A stretch of 64,000 nt of DNA, taken from contig SCFE01000079.1 in assembly GCA_004352715.1 (NCBI GenBank), positions 1,118,871 to 1,182,870 of the forward strand, given 5' to 3'. This DNA comes from Hofstenia miamia (taxonomy: Eukaryota; Xenacoelomorpha; Acoela). Below are positions 22,185 through 34,987 of the stretch, one piece after another. The first letter of the stretch is position 1; every line of letters begins with the position of its first letter. The notes beneath the pieces were generated by a model. The model saw only the letters and a list, made by a program, of their open reading frames with translations. It was not told the DNA's origin and did no database searches. A program made the position numbers and the translations under genes.

Positions 22185-22367
22185 CGATTGCAATAGGAAA
22201 TCGTGGTTGTGTACACGTTGTGTATTAGCAATTTCTTGAAATTTCCGGCCATCTTTTCCACTACCTCCCCCCAATGCCAATTCCATCTCTTTCTTAGATT
22301 CAACTAAATAGAACAAGAGTTGCAGTTCATCGGGATGTGGAATGAACTCACTCGAAATACTTCGCAT
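22185..22367 (-). CDS. Possible host first coding exon (minus), 61 codons
   Basis: Minus-strand ATG at 22367 opens 61 codons (MRSISSEFIPHPDELQLLFY, then LVESKKEMELALGGGSGKDG, RKFQEIANTQRVHNHDFLLQ, S) ending at TCG followed by GTAACAG, an acceptable donor in phase 0. The patch is much less AT-rich than its surroundings and reads like a folded, mixed-charge protein. No family is recognised and the next exon is not visible among the fragments downstream on the minus strand. It could instead be a decayed transposon piece. Confidence 0.35.
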
Positions 22368-22379
22368 TGTCTAATGTTT

Positions 22380-24967
22380 AGATGTTAGATGCCGGGCATC
22401 CTGGCCTACAGACAAAATGCTGCAAAAGTTAGGTGTTTCGGAGAAAAGCTGGTAAAACTTGACCGATGAAATTATTAATGAAGACAAACGCTTAAAATAT
22501 TATTTCGACTCTGGAACTATACAAAAGTCAGCACAAGTTGTCGGCAGAGTTAGAATCTGATGGATCTACAAGTAACCTTGACTGTTACTCAACTAGCACA
22601 CTAGCAATCTAATGAACGTGAATGCCAAAAAAATCTTAAACCAATACGTTCAAAATATTATATGAATGTCTTAGTTCATGCATTTTACATTCGTTTTTGC
22701 ACTTTTGATAAATCCAAATAGGTCTTTATTGTTAATTTCTCGCGTATACCCAACATAGATCCACCAACGTTAAAAATTTGAAAACACAAATGGGCTAGAT
22801 ATGATTTGAACTTATGTTATTTTCGTTACGTCGAATTCAACTTTTCATCAAACGAACACGGACTACTAATATTTTCGTAGTCAGTGAAACGAATGAGAAA
22901 CGTGAGCAAGCCAAAGAGCTTGTCATCAAGGCCTTCGTTAAGCACCATGACATTACTCCGTCTCACAGGGCAATTCGAACACAGGATTTCTGAACTCATC
23001 TATCTTAAAGTCTTAAATTCGCGACTTGCGACGAGTTGGTAGACATTGCAGTGCAGTTCTACATTCAACTTTTGAAAAGTTTTTATCAGAGAGCAATGAA
23101 ACTTGCAAAGTTATGATGCTTAGCGTTCTTAAAATTAAAATCGTTTTCTTATATCTAAGAACTTATTCCTCACCCTTCGAATTCGTATTTTTGTCGTGTA
23201 ATATTATTTTATAATATTTTTTGCAAAACATTAAGCTTTTTCTGCATCTATATACATTTTCACTGGAAAAAAATTACGTTATTATGTGTGCTATTTTAAG
23301 CTTTCTAATGTGTTATGTTACTTATCAAAGGATTTTCCAGAATTAACAGATGTGTGATTTTTCAGCTGTCGACTGGTTTATGCACTACAAACTAAATTTA
23401 AATTGTTAATTAACGAAGAAAATCTTATAATTCTTACTCAAATAATAATCGGTGACATTTTTGCATGATTTTTTGTTTGTTTTGCAATTGTAGCTGAAAA
23501 CTCCAAAAACTAAATAGTAATACTTTAACATAAAACCTTTGGCTTAAAATCATATACCTGTTATCCTAATTGTAGATTCCTGTTAGTTACACACTCAATA
23601 TCGATTTTCTATAGATGCTTCAAATCCCGACTAGAGATAATCATAATTTCCTGAAAAGCAAAAACATACTATCCTTGCATGCATGAACCTCATTGGCAAA
23701 ATAACTCAATTCTAGGTATACCCTTTATCAAATCTTAAATTTGTTTGGTATTTCCTAATTTTTGAAATTCATGTATCAATATTTCTATCAGAATATTTCG
23801 TTTCTGATCAGTTTTCCACCAAATATGTCTTTATCGCTATGAATAATGTAAAACCTCAACTTCCTACTGCAAATCACTCCAAATTGACAAATGATTTACC
23901 ACTTTCTAGGCAATAAGAACATTGTGAACTTCTGCAAACCAGATCTTTTCTAAAATACTATTTTAAAAATAAAATATTATTTTATGTAAAACTATATTAT
24001 TTTGACAATTCAAAGTAGGGCATGCGAGTACTCAAATCGACACTTCGAGTATTCGAAACCACCTCGATATTAGCTTGGGTGTGGCATCTATGTTTCTTAA
24101 ATTATTTTGCAATATCGAGGAATTCATTTGCCTTTCACTATTTATCCAAAACTGCAAGCCATCAGGTTTTGCTTCTCTGGTTTAATTAAACTTGTTGTAT
24201 TTCTGTCTTACATTTATGTTAGGTAACACAGTTATATATAGCTTAGGATACCTAGAAAAATAACTTTAAATCAAATTTAAAGGTATATAGGTATTGATTG
24301 TAAAAAACTACGTTTCAGATATCTCATTAAATACATTATAATTAGTGTTGTTCCTTGTATATGCAGAATAAACCTCTTGTATGATGATTTCATGATTTAA
24401 GACAATTTGTTATATTTTATAATTTGTTTAAGGCCCCTAAATGTGTGTACAACAGTACACACATGCAAACACTTTTCCACTATAAATATGTGGTGGCAAT
24501 CAAATAACACTTGTGTTGGTGGTTCACAAATATTCTTCGTTTCCTTGAAAATATCCTAAATATGTTCTATTGAACCTAGCAGCAAAGAACAGAATGCCTT
24601 TACCTAATAGCTACAATTTTACGAATAACCCTTGTTTTATTTATCGTTTTTGGCTATAATAATTTAGCAGATCGGGGCCAAAGATTGTGCAATATCAATA
24701 AAAAAAATTCCAAAGTCAAACTAATGTTGAAAAATTTTGGACAAATTAAAAACAATCTTAGTTGATTAAAATACTCCCTGTATTCCTTGGCTCAGTCGGA
24801 AAACTACTGCAAACAACGCCATGTAACCACAATGAATCTTTAGTTAAAGTACACAACGTTTCAGTATAAAAAGTCAGATATTCACAACTGGAATTTTGGT
24901 CTGATAAAGTAAGCGAATAAGATAACAATCAACATAAACACAAAAATATAATTTCAACTTGGTGTCC
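22380..24967. other. No recognised gene
   Basis: Mostly AT-rich. An open, charged + patch at about 22885-22998 (ETNEKREQAKELVIKAFVKH, ending in TQDF and a stop) may be a coding fossil or exon; there is no domain I recognise. The remainder shows no element ends or RNA genes. Confidence 0.35.
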
Positions 24968-24975
24968 TTTTAAAT

Positions 24976-25236
24976 CACTGGCGCGTTTAGGATTTTTAAA
25001 ACTGGGGGGCTGACACCCACTTTAACAGAAAAAAAATTGCAAAAAAATGTTTTTTGAACAAAAAAACTTATACAAACTGCAATCGTCTGTTTTTAGCAGC
25101 AAATCGATTGATAACATCTTGAATTAACGTGAACTATGGTCAAGTTTGAGGAAAAGAAAACATTTTTTTTAAGTTTTCGCAGTTGGCCCCAAATTGGGGG
25201 TCATCCCCCTGCCCCCTCACCCTAAACGCGCCAATG
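24976..25236. mobile_element. hAT-type MITE, 261 bp
   Basis: Ends CACTGGCGCGTTTAGG and (reverse complement) CATTGGCGCGTTTAGG, flanked by TTTTAAAT (24968-24975) and GTTTAAAT (25237-25244), 7 of 8 identical. Inside each end there are G or C runs (ACTGGGGGGCTGACACCC; GGGGGTCATCCCCCTG), with an AT-rich centre. Non-coding. Confidence 0.85.
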
Positions 25237-25244
25237 GTTTAAAT

Positions 25245-26104
25245 GAACAAATCATTTTTCGATATTTCTAAAGAATTTTCTCCAAGTCCAAGTTTGGAAA
25301 TCATGAAACACGGACACATCTATTGATGAATGGAAATTTTGAAAATTTGTTCTAAAGTACATTGTTTTATCTTAACTATTGTAAAGATTAACTATTTTGC
25401 TTTGAAACTTCCAATTTTTAAAAAATATTAAATTCGTTCTAAGCTAAAGCTAAAGTTTACTTAATTATAAGGCTTGAAGCCAATGGGAGTAAAAACAAAC
25501 TTTACCAGCTTATGTATATGTAGCGATAGACTTCCCAAACCCATTGAGGCGTGCCCTGCGAATTTACAGTTCATAAATACAAAGGTTTTATGCATTTATG
25601 CATATTTTAAACTGTTCAACGAGTATAGTCATAAGTGATTTGCATGAATGTTCATGCACAGGTGTTGTCTACTTGATATAAATTTGAGAGCCTATCGGCT
25701 TTACACTTAATAAAGGCATTGCCAATAATAATTTTTCTTAACTAAATTGAGCCAATTTAATTTTCAAATATTCTGTACCATGTTGTTCTTCGACATTTGG
25801 ATTCCTTGTAAAATTAAGAATCTGAATTTTTGATTCACTTTTGTTGAAATGTAGGATTACAAATCCTTTTCGAACATCAGGGCTCATTCTTAAATTAAAT
25901 TCAAATTAATTAGCAAATTTGTTAAAATTAAACTTAAGAATTTAAAATATCGTTCTGTCTAATCTCATTTCGTCTGCCTTATAGAAATTTGAACTTAATT
26001 CAATAGCAAGTTCAATTGCTGTATGTCTATTTTTGAGCAACTCGTAAAATGAACTTTGAAAAAATTAACAAAAATTGTTCCTACCACCAAGGCTAATTCA
26101 AACG

Positions 26105-26106
<2 letters not shown>
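25245..26106. other. No recognised gene
   Basis: AT-rich sequence without element ends or convincing reading frames, leading into the (AT)n tract that opens the large duplication. Confidence 0.4.

Positions 26107-26142
<36 letters not shown>
26107..26142. repeat. (AT)n tract at the left edge of the 4.9-kb duplication, copy 1
   Basis: About 36 bp of TA. Sequence to its right matches 44557 onward; sequence to its left does not match the left of the partner tract (44525-44560). Confidence 0.95.
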
Positions 26143-26143
<1 letters not shown>

Positions 26144-26667
26144 ATTGGTTCAAATGATTTAAAGCAAGCACAATCCTCCATCAATTTTTGAGTTTTTTTT
26201 TAATTTAATGAATTTATTCCAAAACACTAGTTTTATGACATTTCAGTTTCAGCTAAAAATATTAACGTATTTTTCAAAAAACAAAAATATGACTTTTATG
26301 ACTTTATACTTCCCTAATAACTGCATCCCAGGTCTGAAAACCATCAATTTTAAACAGACGGCAAAATAGACTAACAAAAAGGTATGACTTTTATTACTTT
26401 TAGTTGCCCTAATTATTAATAAAAAACAACTACCAATTAAAATAATAAATATTAAATAGACTACGTTTTGATATGTCAGTGTTTTGTTATATGACAACTT
26501 CCATATCATAGAAAAAATATAACTTTTTCCTCGAAAATTCAATTTTTAAATCAAGTTTCATCCCAGAATATATTATCCGGTAAAATCCGGTAAACAAGTT
26601 ATATTTTACCGGATATCCGGATCCGGTTGTGTAATTGGCGATTTTGCCGGATTCCGGCACATCCCTA
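26143..26667. mobile_element. Right half of a hAT-like element, left half missing
   Basis: Ends in CCGGCACATCCCTA followed by ATTATTAT (26668-26675), with CCGGAT/CCGGTAAA sub-terminal repeats at 26577-26655. It is identical to the right half of the complete element at 43767-45081. Here the left half is absent and unrelated sequence precedes the (AT)n tract, so the element is cut at the tract. Confidence 0.8.
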
Positions 26668-27978
26668 ATTATTATTTATCTGGTAAGTCCAAATTCCACT
26701 AGCTTTGTTTGATAAAAAGCTTAAGTCCTATTTAAACAGTTAGGTTTGGGAATAATTTGGATCAGAAATAGACTTTTGAAGATTTCATAGCCTTGATTTG
26801 CATATACGGGGAATATTTCAGTTCAAGCTTGGGATACTTTTCAAATTTTATTAATGAAATTGTAGATCTTTTCAGAAAAAAGTAATTGATACAGTTGCTA
26901 GATTGATATTGCATTCACATTATTTTTTAATAGTATAGCAATGAATCAAGCTGTTTTAAAAAATCTCTTGCAGACGAGGGTAATTTAATTATGTAAAATA
27001 TTTTAGCTATTTGTCTAATAGCAAATGTATTCAATAAAATAGTTGGATTTTTTAATTTAGGATTAGCGTAACAGATGAAAATACACATAATTATATGTAA
27101 GTTTACATTGAAACCTATTCTGTGAATTTTCCAGTGGACGCCCTAAAAATAATTCTAGTTTTTTTCTATCAAATTTTTATTTCAATCATTGGCACTTATG
27201 GCGTGTTACTCTGATATAATAATTTTTTATTCACGCAGATATAATGCAATTGTAAATTATTAGCAAGGGAAATCAATTTATATGGGAATCAAGTTACTAT
27301 ATTGAATCTAATCAATTGTATATTTCCAAACAATTATGCAATTCCACAAGCAAAAACATATTAAAATTTAGAATTCAACAATTGATTTTGTGCGTATTTA
27401 ATAGTAGCAACTAATTATACATGTAATTTCTCTTTGAGAATATCTGTATGGTATTACAGTAAAGCATAAATAGAATTCAAACAATATGCTAAAATTAATA
27501 AAAAACATTTCAATTGTTGCAACGACTAAATTGAAGATGTTTTTTTAACATTTACATTAAATTCACTTCTAAAAATACAAATATAGCAGAAAACTGTGAT
27601 TGTCATTATAATTTACTCCAAAGGATGTAATGAAAATTAATGCTATCCACACAATGAATAATGTAATGCTGGACATAAACAATATATTGGACCAGAGCTT
27701 AACAGAATTTGATAATAAACTATGTTTAAGAATTGGTAATATCAGCATGGGCAACATTAAATGTTTCTTAGCACCAACAGTTAGATTTAGGCCAATAGTT
27801 AGTGATTTCTTTAATCTCACTCGGATTTGATATAATTACATTGTGTGATCAAACTGAATAACAGAGGTTTTGAACATTTCAAGGAAGGAAAATTCAACGC
27901 GATAAATTCATTTTATCATGGTTAAGATGACGGATAGCACTGTGGGTTATTATTGGATTTGATATCATATTAGGGAAG

Positions 27979-28368
27979 TGAAAATCGAACTGTACACAAC
28001 ACCGTCAACAAATGGCGTTTTACCTTAGCATGACCGTAAAGCAATGGCGCACTTACACTCGGAATAAATAGCCGAATAAATGTTAACGGTGAAGTTTTTT
28101 ACGCAAAGGTTTACAGTATATTTAACGGTTATTATGACGTCACGTTGCAACTGAATACTACAAGTAGCTTATTTATTGCGAAGCATTTCAATTCTAATTC
28201 TGCATATTTCAAACATATCTATGCATATAAATTTATGCACACATTTATTGAGCTATTTAATTAATCCATTGTATTTATATTTTTGAGAAATATAGTCTCT
28301 ATGCGATTAAGTACTCATGAATAAAAATTCGATATACCAAAGTCTACTGTCTTAAGTACCCATTCAAA

Positions 28369-28432
<64 letters not shown>

Positions 28433-29437
28433 GTACTACATATATGGAAAATTGCGATTATCGTCTCTTAGTGCACTAAATGAAATCAAATTATTATAGA
28501 TATTTTATGCATACAATTTTAATGACTGAAATGTCTAAAGTTTTGTATAAAATATTGATGTTAGCAATGCAATTTGAGAATTAGACAATTACGCTATTCT
28601 CTTATGAAGAATTAATTCCTGTTTCTATAAGACTTGGTTTGTATTGCATTTATTGGATTGTATTTCAAAATTTTGTAGTCAACATTTTCTCTTTTCAATA
28701 TACATACACTTGTTTCAAATGTTATTTTCTTTCGCCATTTTAAGCTAAATGCAATGTGCTCTGGGTTTAATTTTGTAACAAAAGCTGCTAATTTCAATGA
28801 TATATTTGACTTGATTTCAGAAAACTACTATCACCAAAAGTCCTGGTAACTCAGAGTGTATTATTAATTTTTTAACAGTCGTGATTTAGAAACTTACTAA
28901 AACACATATACGCATTAATGTTAGTCGAAAGAATTAAATATTTCTCGTATTAAAATTGTATGCATAAAATATCTATATTAATTTGGTTTCATTTAGAGCT
29001 CTAAGAAGCAAAAATGGCAATTTTCCAAATATGTAGCATGCTAGATATATACATACTTTAAACTGTAGGGATTTCGAGTTTTCATTCATAACTACTTAAT
29101 CACATTAGAGACTATGTTTCTCACAATTATTAATGCAAACGATTAATTAAATAGCTCAATAAATGTCTGCCTAAGTTTATATGCATAGATATGTTTGAAA
29201 TATGCAGAATTGAAATGCTTCGCAATAAATCTATTTGTAGTATTCAGCTGCAATGTGACGTCATGAAAACCGCTAAATATACTGTAAACCTTTGCGTAAA
29301 AAACAGGCACTTAACGTAAACTTCACCGTTAACATGTATTCGTGTATTTATTTCGAGTGCAAGTTAGGTCATTGCTTTACGGTCACGTTAACGTAAAACG
29401 CAATTTGTTGACGGTGTTGTTTACAGTTCGATTTTCA
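27979..29437. mobile_element. Non-autonomous element with about 290-bp TIRs, copy 1
   Basis: The left arm 27979-28266 and right arm 29141-29437 are reverse complements with small indels and scattered substitutions. The outermost shared string is TGAAAATCGAACTGTA; other shared blocks are ACACCGTCAACAAAT, GTTAACGGTGAAGTTT, TTTACGCAAAGGTTTACAGT, GAAGCATTTCAATTCT and ATTGAGCTATTTAATTAAT. The 875-bp centre holds a long (AT)n tract and no transposase. I see no clear target-site duplication. It is a foldback/MITE-like unit of unknown superfamily. Confidence 0.8.
28373..28430. repeat. (AT)n microsatellite inside the long-TIR element
   Basis: Nearly 60 bp of TA; the copy at 46787-46844 is the same length. 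Confidence 0.95.
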
Positions 29438-30364
29438 ATAGTTAACGTATTGAATTTGGAACACTTCTCTTATGCAATAGGCCCTGACAGTTCCTCGTTT
29501 GAATTTTCCTCGACCTTATTTGAATTTTAACTCCCTGGATTTTCTGCCTCTGATTCATTAAATATTGATATTGGTTAGCGGGAAAGAATCGATGAAATGG
29601 GGAGCAGAAACAGCCTACCTTGTAAATCAATGGCCTATCTTCACATAGAAAGCTGGCAGTCTTTCTAGTTCTACAATAAAAATCCTGCATTACAAATTTC
29701 GGTTAATCAAATACAAAACTTGCATCTGACATCTAAAATATTGGCTACATCAAACTATATTTGATTATATGAAGCTAATAAGTATCCCTGCAAAGGGTAG
29801 TCAATAGAAAAAAACTAAGTACTCTCATTATATATGTATAAATTTTCAAATTGATCTCCAAAATAATGTAGTTATTTATATAATTCATTCACTTAAGATA
29901 ACAATCAGGAATTTTTAGCTCTAAAGATATTGAGAAATAATTCCAATGCTTGCATAAGTTCTTATTTACTTTTTTAAAAAAGACATATATATATATATAT
30001 ATATATGTGTACCCTTATATTTGAGCTGTGTAGAAAAAGCAAGCATACATATTGGAGCTGTGAATATTTAAAATATTTTATGTTTAGAATAGGGAGTTGT
30101 GTATGAAAATTTCACAAGTTTTTTTTATAATTTAATGGTATGAATCTAGTTCTGTTTCGAATTTTGTACTTTTTAATAAAAAACCCTTCCTTAACTTTAC
30201 CTAGCAATGCCCATAGCAATCATCAAATATTGTTTATTAAAACCGTTAAATGGATTTTTTCCAAACGAAAGAAAGCGAAATATCACATGGACACAGTTCT
30301 AGTTTTTGAATGGACCTTAGGGATATCAAATATTTAGTAAAATGAATTTTATTATACTTTTTAT

Positions 30365-30490
30365 CAGCCCAAATGAGCAAGTCGGGTCTAGTCGGGTCAA
30401 ATTTAGGAAAACAGGTGGGGGGAGTTGGGTGTGGTCTACATATCATCCGGCTCGGGTTGGGTCGGGTTCAAAAGGTTTGATTCGTTTCCA
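30365..30490. repeat. GTCGGGTC-rich patch
   Basis: Repeated GTCGGGTC/GGGTTGGGTCGGGTT motifs and a G run in otherwise AT-rich DNA, also present at 48779-48904 in copy 2. Similar G-rich sub-terminal strings occur in the hAT MITEs here, so it may be an old MITE end. No opposite end is identified. Confidence 0.4.
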
Positions 30491-31043
30491 GGTAGGCACA
30501 GAAATGATTTGGTGGTCACTAAAATCTGCCTAAGTGGCTTTTTTGGAAGTCTTTTGTTGATTCAATTAGGTTTTACACTGAAACATTAGAATTCGACGAA
30601 TCTTATATCAACAAATTTTATTTCAATCAACATGTGTTGAGCAACCTAAAATATACAGCCATTATTAAGTCTCACCAGAGCACTTATGTATCCTGTGTCT
30701 CAGCAGAGTTAAAAATGGGCCGGGACCGCAAATGGTCTAGGGCGAGTCTTGCATTTTCCAAGAAGCGTGTCCACGGGCCCTGATTGAATGTTTTAATATA
30801 GTAGACATTATAGCAAGCTGAAATTTGGCATTTATGTCCCAATCACAGTGAAATATTGTGTGCGAATAAATTCCATTAGAATTGAACAAGAAAAAAAAAT
30901 TTCAAATAATGTATTCCACTATATTTATATCATATCAAAGTTATTTTTACCACTTCTTAAAAAAGCTACGCAATTCCAATATACTCGTATGTGCTACTTT
31001 GGACCTGTGTAGTTGAACTTGGCACCTATAGAGGTATATATAN

Positions 31044-31082
31044 ATAGAATATAATTGAACTTGTAGTTTCGTTTCTATATGT

Positions 31083-31118
<36 letters not shown>
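31044..31118. repeat. 37-bp motif plus (AT)n, shared with 38325-38391
   Basis: ATAGAATATAATTGAACTTG and the next 17 bases, running into (AT)n, are identical at 31044-31080 and 38325-38361. In the first place the motif follows the single N; in the second it precedes the resumption of the split LINE. Confidence 0.85.
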
Positions 31119-32639
31119 CATTTCATATTTCAACTTATGACTACACATTCTTTGTAATTAAGTACCTCATTATAAATTCTAAATTGCTTCCTAAATCCCT
31201 GATGATGCTGGCACCTATTAATTTTAATCTGACATATATGACATTATCACATAAGTTTATTTTCCCAACTGCAAATTTGTTTTTAGTTAGAATTTGCATC
31301 AGGAATGAAGCAAGATGCAGCTTTGACAACACAGACCTCCAGTTTCAAAAATTTAACTGCGTTTTATTACAGTTTGGATTATTATAGATTTCTAAATTGA
31401 TTTATTACTAAGTTCAAAATGCTTTTGTATTGGTCATAAATGAATAAAATGTTGCATAAATGAGGATGAACGTATTGCATATGGAGGGATACCTAATCAA
31501 CTTCGCCTCTACTAGTCAAAATCCACAAAGTGCAAGAGCTCATACATGATTGCCTTTTTTAGCTGTTCATAAAAAAAAATGATTGATATCAGCTTTGGTT
31601 AAGTTGGTTTAGCTCACGCAATTCCCAGAGATTATCTCCATCTATCTTGCGTCTACTCTTCCCGGCAGTCCTTATTCAATAATACCCATAGCAAGGAATG
31701 AGAGGAAATTTAAATTTTCCTTAACACGTTAGCATGATAAATTTCTACTTGCTAAAAACTTAATATACGTTAATTTCCATGTAATCATTTAATTGGAATG
31801 TATATTTTTCATGGTCATGACGTTTAGCATTTATCATTATAAGAGAATCCGTCTTTTATCTTGTTCACCAATAAATATTTCACTTGCTTTAAAATTACAA
31901 TACTAAGGCATCGGTTTTCAAATCAATGCAAGAACAAATTTCTCCTAATGTTGATCTTGACCTCATGGAAAATTCCACACACAATTTTGTCTTATGTTTA
32001 GTATAAATATTTGAATAGATTTCATCATCAGAGCAGATTGCATGAGGCTTTCCTTTATTAGAACTCTCCACTAACTGCTGATTTGGTCAGTGCAAAATAT
32101 TCAAGTGTTTTCCTGAAGTTAACAAATTGAAATTGTAATCTCACAAATCCACTGAAATGGAAGGAGTCCATGAAATTTCTAATTTCACAGTCTTGTAACA
32201 TGTAAACAATAAGTAGTTTAGAATGAAGAATATCAAATTAACAGTTTATCTTCTAAAACAAATTTACTTTAATTTCTTTTTTTGCATTTTATGCTTCAAG
32301 CGTTGGTGGAGTGTTTGCTTACGGAGTGCAAATAGCATCACTAAATTTTGCTTATTTCCGTGTTACTATGCTACTTAAATAAAAAGGCATTTTCTCTCAA
32401 CTTCAAAATAACTGTTTCTTGACGTCATCCAGTATCATTTGCTATTTTTGGAAAACAACCAACCTCATTTTTTACCTTTCAAGTACTGTTACAAATTTCA
32501 TACTTTTAGTAACTGCTCTAGATTTGATTTAGCATGTAATACGCAATTCCAAAAAGTCATTACAATGTATCGCTAGAATATTGTGTATATTTACCTTTAC
32601 CTCCAGTTGGTAGCAAATTTAGGCCTACTATTGAGGAAT
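31119..32639. other. No recognised gene
   Basis: AT-rich sequence with one mildly open + patch at 31119-31387 lacking any domain. Nothing else is supported. Confidence 0.4.
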
Positions 32640-33934
32640 ACGAAAAATAAATTTCGTCCATTTATAATAACTTTATTAAAGTTTACAGCAAGATTGATAG
32701 ACGGGTATATGTATTTGGTGATTTTAGCTTTCCCGATATGGATCCTTGAACATATATGGCTCCAAATAGTTATGATAAAGACATTCTGCATATATTTAGT
32801 TCTAAGAATCTCTTTCAATTAGTTGATAAAGAAACACATGGTGAAGGAAATACTCTCGATCTACATTTACTGATGATGATTGTTTCATAATCAATGATTG
32901 TATCAAAAATCCTAAGTATTTCGCGGATCACTACTCGATTTTGTGCAAAACGAATCTTTCACATTTGGACGTAAATCTGTATTTGGCAATAGAGAGAATT
33001 GGAACATCTCAATTTTCGTTTTTGTACTCTTCTGATACAAATCTTTTACTTTCACAATCACTTTGCTCATTTTTCTCTTTAGAAGATTGTTTTGATACAG
33101 ATTACTATGTGGAACAGTGGTATGCCTACATAAAAGACCTTATATCAAATTATTGTCATAGGAAAACGTCTAAACGTGCATCTTTCCCAAGTTATTTTTT
33201 CTCACACTCTGTCAACTTGTTCAATAGATGTCAAAGCACACAAAAGAAAAATTTCTTACCGAATTTTTAGCATAATTATCTGAAATTAAGTTTTGAGCTG
33301 AAAAGTTCTTTTGAAATTGATAAAATTATTTTCATTGAGCCTTTGGCAAGAAATGACGTCTGTTCTTGTTACCAATTTCTAAAATCACTTAAGTACTCAA
33401 AAATCTATTTGCCAGTTACATGGGGAAGTGTTGAAGCTCATAGTTATTATGCTGCTTGTAATCTTTTCAATATTTATTTTATGTCAGTTTACGAGTATAA
33501 AAATGAAATTTCATCACACTTTCATCCCAAATGTATATAATGAAATTAATGTTTCTATTGTCAACATTGATAATCTACTGAGATATGGTTGTATAAATGG
33601 TTGTGGATTGGATGGTATTCCTGCAAAATTTCTAAAAGATTATAGTTCATCTATATCAGGTCATTTATATAGCTTATTTAAAAAATATTTATCTGGTGGA
33701 TATTATACAAAATTTTGGAAAATTGCTAGTTATAGTTGATATTTGAGAAGATAATTTCTAATGAACTTATACCAGTTGTTAAAAACATATTAACCCTTTA
33801 ACAGCATCGTTTTTGTCGTAATCGATCGATCATTACTCAATTGCTGGGTTATTCTAAAGAAGTACTTAATCTTAATGAAGCAAATATTGACCTAGCAAAT
33901 CTATACTAGGATTTTAGCAAAGCTTTTTATTCAG
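32640..33934 (+). mobile_element. LINE copy 2, 5' part (same family as 2060-4436)
   Basis: Pieces in order: VYVFGDFSFPDMDP (endonuclease GDFN block, with F-S replacing F-N), FQLVDKETHGEGNTLDL, NPKYFADHYSIL (D-H block), linker CFDTDYYVEQWYAYIKDLIS and PSYFFSHSVNLFN, GCGLDGIPAKFLKDYSSSIS (start of RT), HRFCRNRSIITQLLGYSKEV, and DFSKAFYSV. Frame changes are frequent. It is truncated at the 5' side, missing the ITETWL block. It stops at 33934 in the middle of RT, where an (AT)n tract and a 1000-N gap begin; the rest of the RT resumes at 38392. Confidence 0.85.
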
Positions 33935-33957
33935 TGATATATATATATATATATATA
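33935..33957. repeat. (AT)n tract at LINE break, left side
   Basis: TA dinucleotides begin directly after the codons for AFYSV and run into the gap. Confidence 0.9.
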
Positions 33958-34957
33958 NNNNNNNNNNNNNNNNNNNNNNNNNNNNNNNNNNNNNNNNNNN
34001 NNNNNNNNNNNNNNNNNNNNNNNNNNNNNNNNNNNNNNNNNNNNNNNNNNNNNNNNNNNNNNNNNNNNNNNNNNNNNNNNNNNNNNNNNNNNNNNNNNNN
34101 NNNNNNNNNNNNNNNNNNNNNNNNNNNNNNNNNNNNNNNNNNNNNNNNNNNNNNNNNNNNNNNNNNNNNNNNNNNNNNNNNNNNNNNNNNNNNNNNNNNN
34201 NNNNNNNNNNNNNNNNNNNNNNNNNNNNNNNNNNNNNNNNNNNNNNNNNNNNNNNNNNNNNNNNNNNNNNNNNNNNNNNNNNNNNNNNNNNNNNNNNNNN
34301 NNNNNNNNNNNNNNNNNNNNNNNNNNNNNNNNNNNNNNNNNNNNNNNNNNNNNNNNNNNNNNNNNNNNNNNNNNNNNNNNNNNNNNNNNNNNNNNNNNNN
34401 NNNNNNNNNNNNNNNNNNNNNNNNNNNNNNNNNNNNNNNNNNNNNNNNNNNNNNNNNNNNNNNNNNNNNNNNNNNNNNNNNNNNNNNNNNNNNNNNNNNN
34501 NNNNNNNNNNNNNNNNNNNNNNNNNNNNNNNNNNNNNNNNNNNNNNNNNNNNNNNNNNNNNNNNNNNNNNNNNNNNNNNNNNNNNNNNNNNNNNNNNNNN
34601 NNNNNNNNNNNNNNNNNNNNNNNNNNNNNNNNNNNNNNNNNNNNNNNNNNNNNNNNNNNNNNNNNNNNNNNNNNNNNNNNNNNNNNNNNNNNNNNNNNNN
34701 NNNNNNNNNNNNNNNNNNNNNNNNNNNNNNNNNNNNNNNNNNNNNNNNNNNNNNNNNNNNNNNNNNNNNNNNNNNNNNNNNNNNNNNNNNNNNNNNNNNN
34801 NNNNNNNNNNNNNNNNNNNNNNNNNNNNNNNNNNNNNNNNNNNNNNNNNNNNNNNNNNNNNNNNNNNNNNNNNNNNNNNNNNNNNNNNNNNNNNNNNNNN
34901 NNNNNNNNNNNNNNNNNNNNNNNNNNNNNNNNNNNNNNNNNNNNNNNNNNNNNNNNN
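33958..34957. other. Assembly gap, 1000 N
   Basis: Exactly 1000 N between two (AT)n tracts, so a placeholder. Its true size is unknown. Confidence 0.98.
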
Positions 34958-34987
34958 ATATATATATATATATTATATATATATATT

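Larger units (their letters stand above)
26143..31042. repeat. 4.9-kb direct duplication, copy 1
   Basis: Matches 44557-49456 at a constant offset of 18414. Apart from the tract edges, I noticed only two base differences (28431 A / 46845 T; 28940 A / 47354 T); even internal (AT)n tracts have equal length. The left edge is in (AT)n; the right edge is a single N at 31043 inside a TA run. It contains the right half of a hAT-like element, a long-TIR element, and GTCGGGTC-rich sequence at 30370-30475. No host gene is recognised inside. Confidence 0.95.

Noticed and set aside
26249-26542. 97-codon minus frame present in both duplication copies
   Set aside because: Conservation between copies reflects the duplication itself. 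Composition is AT-rich with random-looking hydrophobics, and it lies within a hAT-like element.
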